Shown here: positions 14,326 to 23,172 of the stretch, one piece after another | Numbering within the stretch: the first letter of the stretch is position 1 | How the letters are laid out: each line of letters opens with the position of its first letter | From: Streptomyces beihaiensis | Lineage (GTDB): Bacteria; Actinomycetota; Actinomycetes; Streptomycetales; Streptomycetaceae | Reading direction: 5' to 3' | Length of the DNA stretch: 44,320 nucleotides | Assembly (NCBI RefSeq): GCF_026274175.1 | Contig: NZ_JAPHNL010000270.1 | Location: forward strand, 1 to 44,320 | Notes under the pieces: generated by a model | Database searches by the model: none | The model's input: the letters and a program-made list of their open reading frames with translations, nothing else | Told to the model about the DNA's origin: nothing | Translations under genes and position numbers: made by a program

Positions 14326-15581
14326 ATGTCTCATGCGCAGACGTCCCGAGCGCAACTGTCTCATGCGCCAGACGGCGCCTCTACCACCTCTGTCACCTCG
14401 CACGCCCCCGTCACCTCGCACACCCCCGACGTCCTGGTCGTCGGCGGCGGCATCATCGGTCTCGTCACCGCCTGGCGGGCCGCTCAGCGCGGCCTGTCGG
14501 TGGCGGTCGCGGACGCCGACCCGGGCGGCGGGGCCGCCCAGGTGGCGGCCGGGATGCTGGCCGCCGTCACCGAACTCCACTACGGCGAGCAGACGTTGCT
14601 CGCCCTCAACCTGGAATCCGCGCGCCGCTACCCGGACTTCGCGGCCGAACTGTCCGAGACCTCGGGCCGGGATCTCGGCTACCGCGCGTGCGGCACGCTC
14701 GCCGTCGCCCTCGACGCGGACGACCGCGCGCACCTGCGGGACCTGCACGAGCTGCAGCGCCGTTCGGGGCTCGACTCCGCGTGGCTCTCGGGCCGCGACT
14801 GCCGTCGCCTCGAACCGATGCTGGCGCCGGGCGTGCGGGGCGGCCTGCGGGTCGACGGCGACCACCAGATCGACCCGAGAAGGCTCTCCGCCGCCCTTGT
14901 GACGGCCTGTGAGCGGGCGGGGGTGGTCTTTCATCGGGCGCACGCCGAGCGGCTGCGAGTCGACCGTGACCGGGCGCGCGGCGTCGTCCTCGGCGACGGC
15001 ACCGAGGTGGCGGCCGGGCAGACCGTCCTGGCGGCGGGCAGCCGCAGCGGCCAGCTGGCCGGTGTGCCCGACGAGGTGCGGCCGCCGGTGCGGCCCGTCA
15101 AGGGGCAGGTGCTGCGCCTGCGGGTGCCGAAGGCGTACGCGCCGTTCCTGAGCCGCACCGTACGCGCCATCGTGCGCGGCGGCCCGGTGTACCTGGTGCC
15201 GCGTGCCGACGGTGAGCTGGTCGTCGGCGCCACCACGGAAGAGCTCGGCTGGGACACCACCGTCACGGCGGGCGGCGTGTACGAGCTGCTGCGCGACGCG
15301 CACGAGCTGGTCCCCGGCATCACGGAGCTCCCGCTGACCGAGACCCGCGCGGGGCTGCGCCCCGGCTCTCCGGACAACGCGCCGCTGCTCGGCCCGACCG
15401 CCCTGCCCGGCCTCCTCGTGGCCACCGGCCACCAGCGCAACGGGGTGCTGCTCACCCCGGTCACCGGTGACGCCATGGCGCACGCCCTGGTCACCGGTGA
15501 ACTGCCGGAGGAAGCCCGCCCGTTCACACCCGCGCGGTTCGACCCGACCGGGCCGGACGCCGCCCCTGTGGAGCAGCCCGT

Positions 15582-15585
<4 letters not shown>
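14326..15585 (+). CDS. thiO: glycine oxidase ThiO
   Basis: This 419-residue D-amino-acid-oxidase-family flavoenzyme oxidises glycine to the imine used in thiazole synthesis. It has the FAD motif VLVVGGGIIGLVTAWRA (about 34-50), AAGMLAA (about 76-82), a substrate-domain segment HQIDPRRL and a C-terminal TGHQRNGVLLTPVTG (about 366-380). The N-terminus carries about 30 extra low-complexity residues, so ATGs inside cannot be excluded. The ATG at 14326 lies 11 nt after the GGGAGGG at the riboswitch end; the TTG at 14317 is too close. Its stop overlaps the thiS start (ATGA). It is the first gene of thiO-thiS-thiG. Confidence 0.95.
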
Positions 15586-16599
<1,014 letters not shown>

Positions 16600-16607
16600 G
16601 CCCCGCG

Positions 16608-16641
16608 GTGCTGTGGCCGGCCGTCCGGCTCGTCACAGCAC
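16608..16641 (+). terminator. hairpin terminator after thiG
   Basis: GTGCTGTG (16608-16615) and CACAGCAC (16634-16641) form a perfect 8-bp stem with an 18-nt GC-rich loop, beginning 8 nt after the thiG stop codon. It has no T-tract. Confidence 0.55.
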
Positions 16642-16697
16642 TGCTGCGGTCCCTTCTCGGTCCCGCCACCCGGGACCGGACTGTCGGTCACCCCTCG

Positions 16698-16703
16698 TAC
16701 ACT
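16698..16703 (+). promoter_or_regulatory. -10 element for leaderless kinase gene
   Basis: TACACT ends 7 nt before the kinase GTG at 16711, with no Shine-Dalgarno between them. Confidence 0.5.
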
Positions 16704-16710
16704 CGCCTGC

Positions 16711-18690
16711 GTGGACACGACCCTTCAAGATCCGTTGCTCGGGCAGGTGCTCGACGGCAGGTACCGCATCGACGCACGCATCGCGGTCGGCGGGATGGCC
16801 ACGGTCTACCGGGCCGTGGACACCCGCCTCGACCGTGTGCTCGCGCTCAAGGTGATGCATCCGACGCTGGCGGCCGACGCCGCCTTCGTGGAGCGTTTCA
16901 TCCGCGAGGCCAAGTCCGTCGCACGTCTTTCGCACCCCAATGTGGTGGGGGTCTACGACCAGGGCACGGACGGCGCGTACGTCTACCTCGCGATGGAGTA
17001 CGTCGCCGGCTGCACGCTGCGCGATGTGCTGCGCGACCGGGGAGCGCTCCAGCCGCGTGCCGCGCTCGACATCCTGGAGCCGGTCCTTGCCGCGCTCGGG
17101 GCGGCGCACCGCGCGGGTTTCGTGCACCGCGACATGAAGCCGGAGAACGTCCTGATAGGGGACGACGGCCGGGTCAAGGTGGCGGACTTCGGCCTTGTCC
17201 GGGCCGTGGACACGGTCACCAACACCACCGGCGCGGTGCTCGGCACGGTCTCGTACCTGGCGCCGGAGCAGATAGAACACGGCACGGCGACGCCGAGCGT
17301 GGACGTGTACGCGTGCGGTGTGGTGCTGTACGAGATGCTCACGGGCGGCAAGCCGCACTCCGGGGAGTCGCCCGCGCAGATCCTCTACCAGCACCTGCAC
17401 GAGGACGTGCCGCCGCCGTCCGCCGCCGTCCCCGGCCTCGCCTTCGCGCTCGACGAGCTGGTCGCGTCGGCCACCGCGCGCACGCCCGAGGTGCGCCCGC
17501 ACGACGCCGTGGCGCTGCTCGGTCAGCTGCGCGAGACCCGCGCCGCGCTGACCGACGAGCAGCTGGACGCGGTGCCGCCGCGCTCCCGGACGGTGGAGCA
17601 CGCGGGGGCGGACGACCGTACGAGCGTGATCCCGCGCGCCGCGCGGACCGCCGGGGTACAGCTTCCGCTGCCCACGGCGGACGGGCAGGGCGCTCCGGGC
17701 GGGCCGGGTGGCCCGGACGAGCGGCTGCACCGCACGAGCCGGTTCGAGATGCCGCCGTCGCCCCCCGCTCCCACGCCCTCGCGGCGGCGAGGCGGTGGCG
17801 GCAGGTCGCGGCGCCGTCTGTCGGCGATCGTCGCGGCGGTGCTGCTCGTCCTGGGGGCCGGCACGGGCATCTGGTACATCAACTCGGGCCAGTTCACGAA
17901 GGTCCCCTCCCTGCTCGAGAAGACCGAGCCCCAGGCGCGGCAGCGGCTGTCCGACGCCGGGCTGCGGGTCGGGACGGTCAGGCAGAAGTACAGCGACGCG
18001 TTCGAGCGCGGCACCGTCATGGCCAGCAGCCCCGAGGCCGGGGCCCGCATCCGCGACAACGGCAAGGTGGACCTGACGGTGTCCGAGGGACCGGAGACCG
18101 TCAAGGTCCCCGACCTCGGCGGCACCCCGCTCGCCACGGCGAAGAAGGCGCTCACGGACGGCGGTCTCGCACCCGGCATGATCACCAAGAAGTTCAGCGA
18201 GGACGTCCCGAAGGGCTCCGTGATCAGTACGGATCCGGGTTCGGGCACGACGCGCAGGGCGGGTTCCGCGGTGGCCCTGGTCGTCTCCAGGGGCGCGCCG
18301 ATCGACGTCCCGGACGTCACGGGCGAGGCCGAGGAGCAGGCCGTGGCGGACCTCCAGGACGCGGGTCTCAAGGCGAAGATCTCCCCGGAGCGGGTGCACT
18401 CGCAGGAGGACAAGGGCGCCGTGGCGCGCCAGTCCCCCGGGCAGGACGAGCAGCTCGCCGAGGGCGACACGGTGACGCTGACGTTGTCCGAGGGGCCCGT
18501 GATGGTCGAGGTGCCGGACGTGACGGGCATGAAGGTCGCCGAGGCCGAGAGGAAGCTGCGCGCGGCCGGGTTCGACGTCAATGAGGACCGGGGCCTGCTC
18601 GGCCTGTTCGGCAACACGGTCAAGAGCCAGTCCGTGCAAGGCGGCGACGACGCCCCGAAGGGGTCGACCATCACGATCACCATCCGGTGA
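16711..18690 (+). CDS. pknL: PASTA-domain Ser/Thr protein kinase (PknL type)
   Basis: This 659-residue membrane kinase has a Hanks-type domain (residues 18-285): glycine loop IAVGGMATVY (24-33), catalytic-site Lys47, HRDMKPEN (about 138-145) and DFG (about 158-160) followed by GTVSYLAPE. A Pro/Gly-rich juxtamembrane linker leads to a single membrane helix (about 371-390) and four extracellular PASTA repeats (VPSLLEKT, VPDLGGTP, VPDVTGEA, VPDVTGMK). PASTA domains sense cell-wall fragments or lipid II. Position near the Rv2175c-type gene, metF and class II DAHP synthase matches M. tuberculosis pknL, although that protein is shorter and lacks PASTA repeats. The symbol therefore rests on synteny. 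The GTG start is probably leaderless. Confidence 0.92.
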   Translation: MDTTLQDPLLGQVLDGRYRIDARIAVGGMATVYRAVDTRLDRVLALKVMHPTLAADAAFVERFIREAKSVARLSHPNVVGVYDQGTDGAYVYLAMEYVAGCTLRDVLRDRGALQPRAALDILEPVLAALGAAHRAGFVHRDMKPENVLIGDDGRVKVADFGLVRAVDTVTNTTGAVLGTVSYLAPEQIEHGTATPSVDVYACGVVLYEMLTGGKPHSGESPAQILYQHLHEDVPPPSAAVPGLAFALDELVASATARTPEVRPHDAVALLGQLRETRAALTDEQLDAVPPRSRTVEHAGADDRTSVIPRAARTAGVQLPLPTADGQGAPGGPGGPDERLHRTSRFEMPPSPPAPTPSRRRGGGGRSRRRLSAIVAAVLLVLGAGTGIWYINSGQFTKVPSLLEKTEPQARQRLSDAGLRVGTVRQKYSDAFERGTVMASSPEAGARIRDNGKVDLTVSEGPETVKVPDLGGTPLATAKKALTDGGLAPGMITKKFSEDVPKGSVISTDPGSGTTRRAGSAVALVVSRGAPIDVPDVTGEAEEQAVADLQDAGLKAKISPERVHSQEDKGAVARQSPGQDEQLAEGDTVTLTLSEGPVMVEVPDVTGMKVAEAERKLRAAGFDVNEDRGLLGLFGNTVKSQSVQGGDDAPKGSTITITIR

Positions 18691-18805
18691 CGCACGCCGC
18701 GTGCTCCGCTGTCGGTGATCCGCCTTCGGTGATCCACGCCCGGTGGCCGTCCCGTGCGACCGGGGCACCGCGGCCGGCCGTCGGTGCGCATGACACCCTG
18801 ACCGG

Positions 18806-19705
18806 GTGAACAGAAGCACCGTCTCCGCTCCCGCCGCCTCCGCCCGTGCGGGAGTGCTCCGCAATCCGGTCGGCGGGCACGTGCCCGTGGCCGGTGGGCT
18901 CGCCTCCGTGGGTCTCTCCTACGCCCATGAGATCGGCGCCGAGGCCGTCCAGGTCTTCGTCGCCAACCCGCGCGGCTGGGCGACGCCGGCCGGCAACCCG
19001 CGCCAGGACGAGGAGTTCCGCTCCGCCTGTGCCGCCGAGGGGATCCCGGCCTACGTCCACGCGCCCTACCTGATCAACTTCGGTTCGCACACCGAGGCCA
19101 CCGTCGAGAAGTCGGTGGCGTCGCTGCGCCACTCGTTGCGCCGTGCCCGCCAGATCGGCGCGCTGGGCGTGGTCGTGCACACCGGCTCGGCCACCGGCGG
19201 CCGCGACCGGGACGTGGCGCTCGCACAGGTCCGTGAGCGCGTGCTGCCGCTGCTCGACGAGCTGACCCACGACGACGACCCGTACCTGCTCCTGGAGTCG
19301 ACGGCGGGGCAGGGCGCGTCGCTGTGCGCGCGCACCTGGGACTTCGGCCCGTACTTCGACGCGCTCGACCGCCACCCGCGGCTCGGCGTCTGCCTCGACA
19401 CCTGCCACATCTTCGCGGCGGGCCACGACCTGACCGGGCCGAGCGGTATGAAGCAGACCCTCGACCTCCTGGTGGAGACGGTCGGCGAGGGGCGCCTGAA
19501 GCTGATCCACGCCAACGACTCGATGGACGTCGTGGGCGCGCACAAGGACCGTCACCAGAACATCGGCGCCGGTCACATCGGTGCCGAGCCCTTCCGCGAG
19601 CTGCTCGCCCACCCGGCCACGGAGAACGTACCGCTGGTGATCGAGACGCCCGGCGGCAAGGAGGGCCACGCGGCCGACGTGGACCGCCTCAAGTCGCTGC
19701 GCTAG
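18806..19705 (+). CDS. nfo: deoxyribonuclease IV (AP endonuclease, Nfo type)
   Basis: This 299-residue TIM-barrel enzyme cuts DNA at abasic sites using three zinc ions. All AP-endonuclease family 2 motifs are visible: VQVFVANPRGW (about 49-59), VHAPYLINFGS (about 84-94), VVHTGSATGG (about 121-130), LLLESTAGQG, GVCLDTCHIFAAGHDL (about 194-209), the signature HANDSMDVVGAHKDRHQNIG and LVIETPG. The GTG start at 18806 lacks a Shine-Dalgarno; a weak -10-like CACCCT ends 6 nt before it. It follows the kinase by 115 nt, which contains a duplicated TCGGTGATCC and no gene. It converges on the sulfite-oxidase-like gene. Confidence 0.93.
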   Translation: MNRSTVSAPAASARAGVLRNPVGGHVPVAGGLASVGLSYAHEIGAEAVQVFVANPRGWATPAGNPRQDEEFRSACAAEGIPAYVHAPYLINFGSHTEATVEKSVASLRHSLRRARQIGALGVVVHTGSATGGRDRDVALAQVRERVLPLLDELTHDDDPYLLLESTAGQGASLCARTWDFGPYFDALDRHPRLGVCLDTCHIFAAGHDLTGPSGMKQTLDLLVETVGEGRLKLIHANDSMDVVGAHKDRHQNIGAGHIGAEPFRELLAHPATENVPLVIETPGGKEGHAADVDRLKSLR

Positions 19706-19721
19706 CCGTGCGCGGCACGTC

Positions 19722-20354
19722 TCAGAGCTCGGGCCCCTGACCGGGCTCTTCCTGGTACGAGTAGCGCTGCTCGCGCCACGGGTCACCCACGTTGTGGTAG
19801 CCGCGTTCCTCCCAGAACCCCCGCCGGTCCGCGGTCATGTACTCGACACCGCGGACCCACTTGGGGCCCTTCCACGCGTAGAGGTGGGGCACCACGAGCC
19901 GCAGCGGGAAGCCGTGCTCGGCGGTGAGGAGCTCGCCGCCCTTGTGGGTGGCGAAGATCGTGCGGTCGGAGGCGAAGTCGGTCAGCCGCAGGTTGGAGCT
20001 GAAGCCGTACTCGGCCCAGACCATCACATGGGTGGCCTCGGGGGCCGGCGGGGCCAGCTCGAGGATGGTCGAGGCGCGCACGCCGCCCCACTCGGCGCCG
20101 AGCATGCTGAACTTCGTGACGCAGTGCAGATCGCCCACCACGGTCGCGTACGGCAGCGCCGTGAACTCCTCGTGGTTCCAGGAGTGCTTGTCACCGTCGG
20201 CGGTGGCGCCGAAGACCCTGAAGTCCCAGCGCTCGGGGCGGAACTTGGGCACCGGACCGTAGTGAGTGACGGGCCAGCCGCGCTGCAGGCGCTGCCCCGG
20301 CGGAAGCTCCGGCCGCACCCCTGCCTCGGACTCGCTACCCACCGGATGACCCAT
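19722..20354 (-). CDS. sulfite oxidase-like molybdopterin oxidoreductase
   Basis: This 210-residue cytoplasmic protein has the sulfite oxidase Moco fold. HYGPVPKFRPERW (about 30-42) opens the domain, GDLHCVTKFSML (about 73-84) contains the conserved Cys that binds molybdenum, and WGGVRASTIL, PLRLVVPHLYAWKGPKWV and GFWEERGYHN follow. It lacks a Tat signal, a heme domain and a dimerisation domain, so it is closer to small YedY-like proteins than to true sulfite oxidase. The substrate is unknown. The ATG at 20354 is chosen over the longer frame: homology starts soon after, and CAGGAT lies 6 nt upstream. It diverges from bfr. Confidence 0.88.
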   Translation of the reverse strand: MGHPVGSESEAGVRPELPPGQRLQRGWPVTHYGPVPKFRPERWDFRVFGATADGDKHSWNHEEFTALPYATVVGDLHCVTKFSMLGAEWGGVRASTILELAPPAPEATHVMVWAEYGFSSNLRLTDFASDRTIFATHKGGELLTAEHGFPLRLVVPHLYAWKGPKWVRGVEYMTADRRGFWEERGYHNVGDPWREQRYSYQEEPGQGPEL

Positions 20355-20528
20355 GCCTCCATCCTGACAGACCCCGAGCAGTGGACGTGACCACCGGTCC
20401 CCCGGCCGACACCCATCGATCACCGATTCGGGCAACTCATACTAAGCGTGCACTTACTGGACGCACCCCTGAGCCGGTGCAAAGATGCGCGGACCTGCCC
20501 AGTCACCCTTTCGGAAGGAGCCTGTGCG

Positions 20529-21008
20529 ATGCAGGGCGACCCCGAGGTCATCGAATTCCTCAACGAGCAGCTGACCGCCGAGCTCACCGCGATCAACCAG
20601 TACTTCCTGCACGCCAAGATGCAGGAGAACTTCGGCTGGACGAAGCTCGCGAAGTACACGCGGTCCGAGTCGTTCGACGAGATGAAGCACGCCGAAGTGC
20701 TGACGGACCGGATTCTCTTCCTGGAGGGCCTGCCCAACTACCAGCGGCTGTTCCATGTGCGGGTGGGCCAGACGGTCACCGAGATGTTCCAGGCCGACCG
20801 GCAGATCGAGGTCGAGGCGATCGACCGGCTCAAGCGGGGTATCGAGGTGATGCGCGGCAAGGGCGACATCACGTCCGCGAACATCTTCGAGTCGATCCTG
20901 GAGGACGAGGAACACCACATCGACTACCTCGACACCCAGCTGGAGCTGGTGGAGAAGCTCGGCGAGGCGCTCTACATCGCACAGCTCATCGAGCAGCCGG
21001 AGAGCTGA
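20529..21008 (+). CDS. bfr: bacterioferritin
   Basis: This 159-residue four-helix-bundle protein forms a 24-subunit, heme-containing iron store. It keeps Glu18, Glu51 and His54 of the ferroxidase centre, the heme-ligating Met52 (FDEMKHAE, 49-56) and a second site in the EDEEHHIDYL segment. GGAAGGAG lies 8 nt before the ATG at 20529, so the upstream open codons are not used. The gene converges on the Bfd gene with a 22-nt gap. That pairing fits their joint task, since Bfd delivers electrons to release stored iron. Confidence 0.97.
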   Translation: MQGDPEVIEFLNEQLTAELTAINQYFLHAKMQENFGWTKLAKYTRSESFDEMKHAEVLTDRILFLEGLPNYQRLFHVRVGQTVTEMFQADRQIEVEAIDRLKRGIEVMRGKGDITSANIFESILEDEEHHIDYLDTQLELVEKLGEALYIAQLIEQPES

Positions 21009-21030
21009 GAGCGGATCGAGCCCGCCGCGA

Positions 21031-21270
21031 TCAGGCCGCTTTCGGGAGCTGCGCCTGCGGCGCCAGCGCCACGGCCGCCCCGCCCTGCTCGACCAGTTCC
21101 CTGCGGGGGCACGCGCCCCGGCCGAGGAGCGCCTGGATCCTGCGCACGCACGAACCGCAGTCCGTGCCCGCCTTGCAGGCCGAGGCTATCTGGCGGGGGG
21201 TGCAGGCACCGTTCTCCGCGTGCTGCTTGACCTGCGACTCGGTGACTCCGAAGCAGTTGCACACGTACAC
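21031..21270 (-). CDS. bfd: bacterioferritin-associated [2Fe-2S] ferredoxin
   Basis: This 79-residue Bfd-like protein has a CNC motif near the N-terminus and C-x5-C-x2-C (CKAGTDCGSC) in the middle, the cysteine set that holds a [2Fe-2S] cluster. The tail is Arg/Ala-rich and unlike E. coli Bfd. The GTG at 21270 is preferred because GGGAGG sits at a proper distance; a GTG three codons upstream overlaps that site and is unlikely. An iron box at 21329-21347 lies about 60 bases upstream, so the gene should be switched on when iron is scarce. Confidence 0.9.
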   Translation of the reverse strand: MYVCNCFGVTESQVKQHAENGACTPRQIASACKAGTDCGSCVRRIQALLGRGACPRRELVEQGGAAVALAPQAQLPKAA

Positions 21271-21328
21271 GCGGTTCACCTCCCGGTCGGGACCCGGTCG
21301 AGACTGATCAGTGGCGCCGCCCCGATTG

Positions 21329-21347
21329 ATCGGTGAGGCTAACCTAA
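21329..21347 (-). promoter_or_regulatory. iron box (DmdR/IdeR-type operator)
   Basis: The 19 bases match the consensus iron box TTAGGTTAGGCTAACCTAA at 16 of 19 positions (counted by eye). The site contains AGGCTAACCTAA. It lies upstream of the Bfd gene and just beyond the terminator of the DAHP synthase gene, so it most likely controls Bfd through DmdR1 or IdeR. Confidence 0.8.
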
Positions 21348-21378
21348 CCTTACCCGTACGGCCGGGAGCGCAAAAGAG

Positions 21379-21415
21379 CCGTGGGGCGCGGATCGATGTG
21401 ATCCGCGCCCCACGG
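21379..21415 (-). terminator. strong hairpin terminator after the DAHP synthase gene
   Basis: Perfect 16-nt arms (21379-21394 and 21400-21415) surround a 5-nt loop, GATGT. It lies 50 nt after the stop of the minus-strand DAHP synthase gene and insulates the iron-regulated Bfd gene from read-through. Confidence 0.85.
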
Positions 21416-21465
21416 CGTCACGTACAGCCGACAGACGTCAGACAGCCGTCACCGGCCGGGGACGG

Positions 21466-22812
21466 TCACTGGTCGCGGTACATCTCCGCCACCAGGAACG
21501 CCAGGTCGAGCGACTGGCTGCGGTTGAGGCGCGGGTCGCAGGCCGTCTCGTAGCGCTGGTGCAGATCGTCGACGAAGATCTCGTCGCCGCCGCCCACGCA
21601 CTCGGTGACGTCGTCACCGGTGAGCTCGACGTGGATACCGCCCGGGTGCGTACCGAGCTCCTTGTGGACCTCGAAGAAGCCCTTGACCTCGTCGAGCACG
21701 TCGTCGAAGCGGCGCGTCTTGTGACCGGAGGCCGCCTCGAAGGTGTTGCCGTGCATCGGGTCGGTCACCCAGGCCACCGTCGCACCCGACGCCGTGACCT
21801 TCTCGACCAGCTCGGGCAGCTTGTCGCGGACCTTGTCGGCGCCCATGCGGACGATGAAGGTCAGGCGGCCCGGCTCGCGGTCCGGGTCGAGGCGCTCGAT
21901 GTACTGCAGCGCCTCCTCGGCCGTCGTGGTCGGGCCGAGCTTGATCCCGATCGGATTGCGGATCTTCGAGGCGAACTCGATGTGCGCGTGGTCCAGCTGA
22001 CGCGTGCGCTCGCCGATCCACACCATGTGGCCGGAGACGTCGTACAGCTTGCCGGTACGCGAGTCGACCCGGGTCAGCGCCGACTCGTAGTCGAGCAGCA
22101 GCGCCTCGTGGGACGAGTAGAACTCGACCGTCTGGAACTCGGCGGGGTCGGTGCCGCAGGCCCGCATGAAGTTCAGCGCGTTGTCGATCTCGCGCGCGAG
22201 CTGCTCGTAGCGCTGCCCGGACGGGGACGACTTCACGAAGTCCTGGTTCCAGGCGTGCACCTGGCGCAGGTCCGCGTAACCGCCCGTGGTGAAGGCGCGC
22301 ACCAGGTTCAGCGTCGACGCGGACGCGTGGTACATCCGCTTGAGCCGCTCCGGGTCCGGGACGCGGGCGGCCTCGGTGAACTCGAAGCCGTTGACGGAGT
22401 CGCCGCGGTAGGTCGGCAGCGTCACACCGTCGCGGGTCTCGGTCGGCTTGGAGCGCGGCTTGGAGTACTGGCCCGCGATCCGGCCGACCTTGACGACCGG
22501 CACGGACGCGGCGTACGTGAGCACGGCGCCCATCTGGAGCAGCGTCTTGAGCTTGTTACGGATGTGATCGGCCGAGACCGCGTCGAATGCCTCCGCGCAG
22601 TCGCCGCCCTGGAGCAGGAACGCCTCTCCCTTGGCGACGGCCGCCATCCGGGCGCGCAGCTGGTCGCACTCGCCCGCGAAGACGAGCGGCGGAAAGCTCT
22701 CCAGTTCAGCGACCACGCCTCGCAGGGCTTCCTGGTCGGGATACTCCGGCTGCTGCGCAGCGGGGAGGTCTCGCCAGGTGTTCACGTCGACAGAAGGGGC
22801 GTTTGCGTTCAC
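21466..22812 (-). CDS. aroG: class II 3-deoxy-D-arabino-heptulosonate 7-phosphate synthase
   Basis: This 448-residue enzyme condenses PEP and erythrose 4-phosphate, the first step to aromatic amino acids. It is the plant-like class II type: FAGECDQLRARM (about 42-53), FLLQGGDCAEAF (about 61-72), VGRIAGQYSKPRS (about 105-117), HMVWIGERTRQLD, GIKLGPTT and WVTDPMHGNT with its metal His. The GTG at 22812 is chosen because TAACCT lies 7 nt upstream and homology begins within ten residues; the very long upstream frame is a shadow of trpEG. Class II symbols vary (aroG in M. tuberculosis, aroH in S. coelicolor). It diverges from the trp leader. Confidence 0.95.
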   Translation of the reverse strand: MNANAPSVDVNTWRDLPAAQQPEYPDQEALRGVVAELESFPPLVFAGECDQLRARMAAVAKGEAFLLQGGDCAEAFDAVSADHIRNKLKTLLQMGAVLTYAASVPVVKVGRIAGQYSKPRSKPTETRDGVTLPTYRGDSVNGFEFTEAARVPDPERLKRMYHASASTLNLVRAFTTGGYADLRQVHAWNQDFVKSSPSGQRYEQLAREIDNALNFMRACGTDPAEFQTVEFYSSHEALLLDYESALTRVDSRTGKLYDVSGHMVWIGERTRQLDHAHIEFASKIRNPIGIKLGPTTTAEEALQYIERLDPDREPGRLTFIVRMGADKVRDKLPELVEKVTASGATVAWVTDPMHGNTFEAASGHKTRRFDDVLDEVKGFFEVHKELGTHPGGIHVELTGDDVTECVGGGDEIFVDDLHQRYETACDPRLNRSQSLDLAFLVAEMYRDQ

Positions 22813-22819
22813 GCGCCCA

Positions 22820-22825
22820 AGGTTA
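22820..22825 (-). promoter_or_regulatory. -10 element for leaderless DAHP synthase gene
   Basis: TAACCT on the minus strand ends 7 nt before the GTG at 22812. No Shine-Dalgarno was seen. Confidence 0.45.
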
Positions 22826-22964
22826 CGGGCTCCGCGCAAGTGTGTTTCGCATTGCCCAGAGTGTGGACGCCGGGCCGGGACCCGGCATCCCGGCCCCGCG
22901 GCGGCGGGGACCACACGGTGGGAAGCACACGCGCCGCGCTCGTGCCGACGGACGAACCGCCCGG

Positions 22965-22994
22965 TGGACACGCCATCGGCCCACCTCCTAAGGT
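22965..22994 (+). promoter_or_regulatory. promoter of the trp leader and trpEG
   Basis: TGGACA (22965-22970) and TAAGGT (22989-22994) are 18 nt apart, the best -35/-10 pair in the window. Seven bases separate the -10 from the leader ATG, so transcription probably begins at that ATG. Confidence 0.65.
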
Positions 22995-23001
22995 TGCGGC
23001 C

Positions 23002-23064
23002 ATGTTCGCGCACTCGACCCGGAACCAGAACTGGTGGTGGACCGCACATCCGGCGGCCCACTGA
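23002..23064 (+). CDS. trpL: trp leader peptide
   Basis: This 20-codon frame contains three consecutive Trp codons (23032-23040, NWWWTA) and ends with AHPAAH and TGA. Three Trp in 20 residues is strong evidence for a leader peptide that senses charged tRNA-Trp. It has no Shine-Dalgarno; the -10 hexamer lies 7 nt before the ATG, so it is probably translated from a leaderless mRNA. Its last codons (GCG GCC) form one arm of the antiterminator. A similar leader is known, as I recall, in front of the fused anthranilate synthase gene of S. venezuelae. Confidence 0.93.
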   Translation: MFAHSTRNQNWWWTAHPAAH

Positions 23065-23119
23065 CTGCGCGTATCCGAATCCGCGAAGGCCGCCCGAGGG
23101 GCGGCCTTCAGTGTTTTCG
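23052..23119 (+). terminator. trp attenuator (antiterminator and terminator)
   Basis: GAAGGCCGCCC (23085-23095) pairs perfectly with 23099-23109 around a GAG loop, and GTGTTTTC follows: a factor-independent terminator. GGCGGCC (23052-23058), inside the end of the leader frame, is exactly complementary to GGCCGCC (23088-23094), so the two structures exclude each other. A ribosome stalled at the Trp codons frees 23052-23058 and prevents termination. A ribosome that reaches the stop codon covers it and termination follows. Confidence 0.9.
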
Positions 23120-23172
23120 ACACCGGCGGCGGCCGTTCCTCCCGAACCCCTGACGACAACGGAGGAACATCC

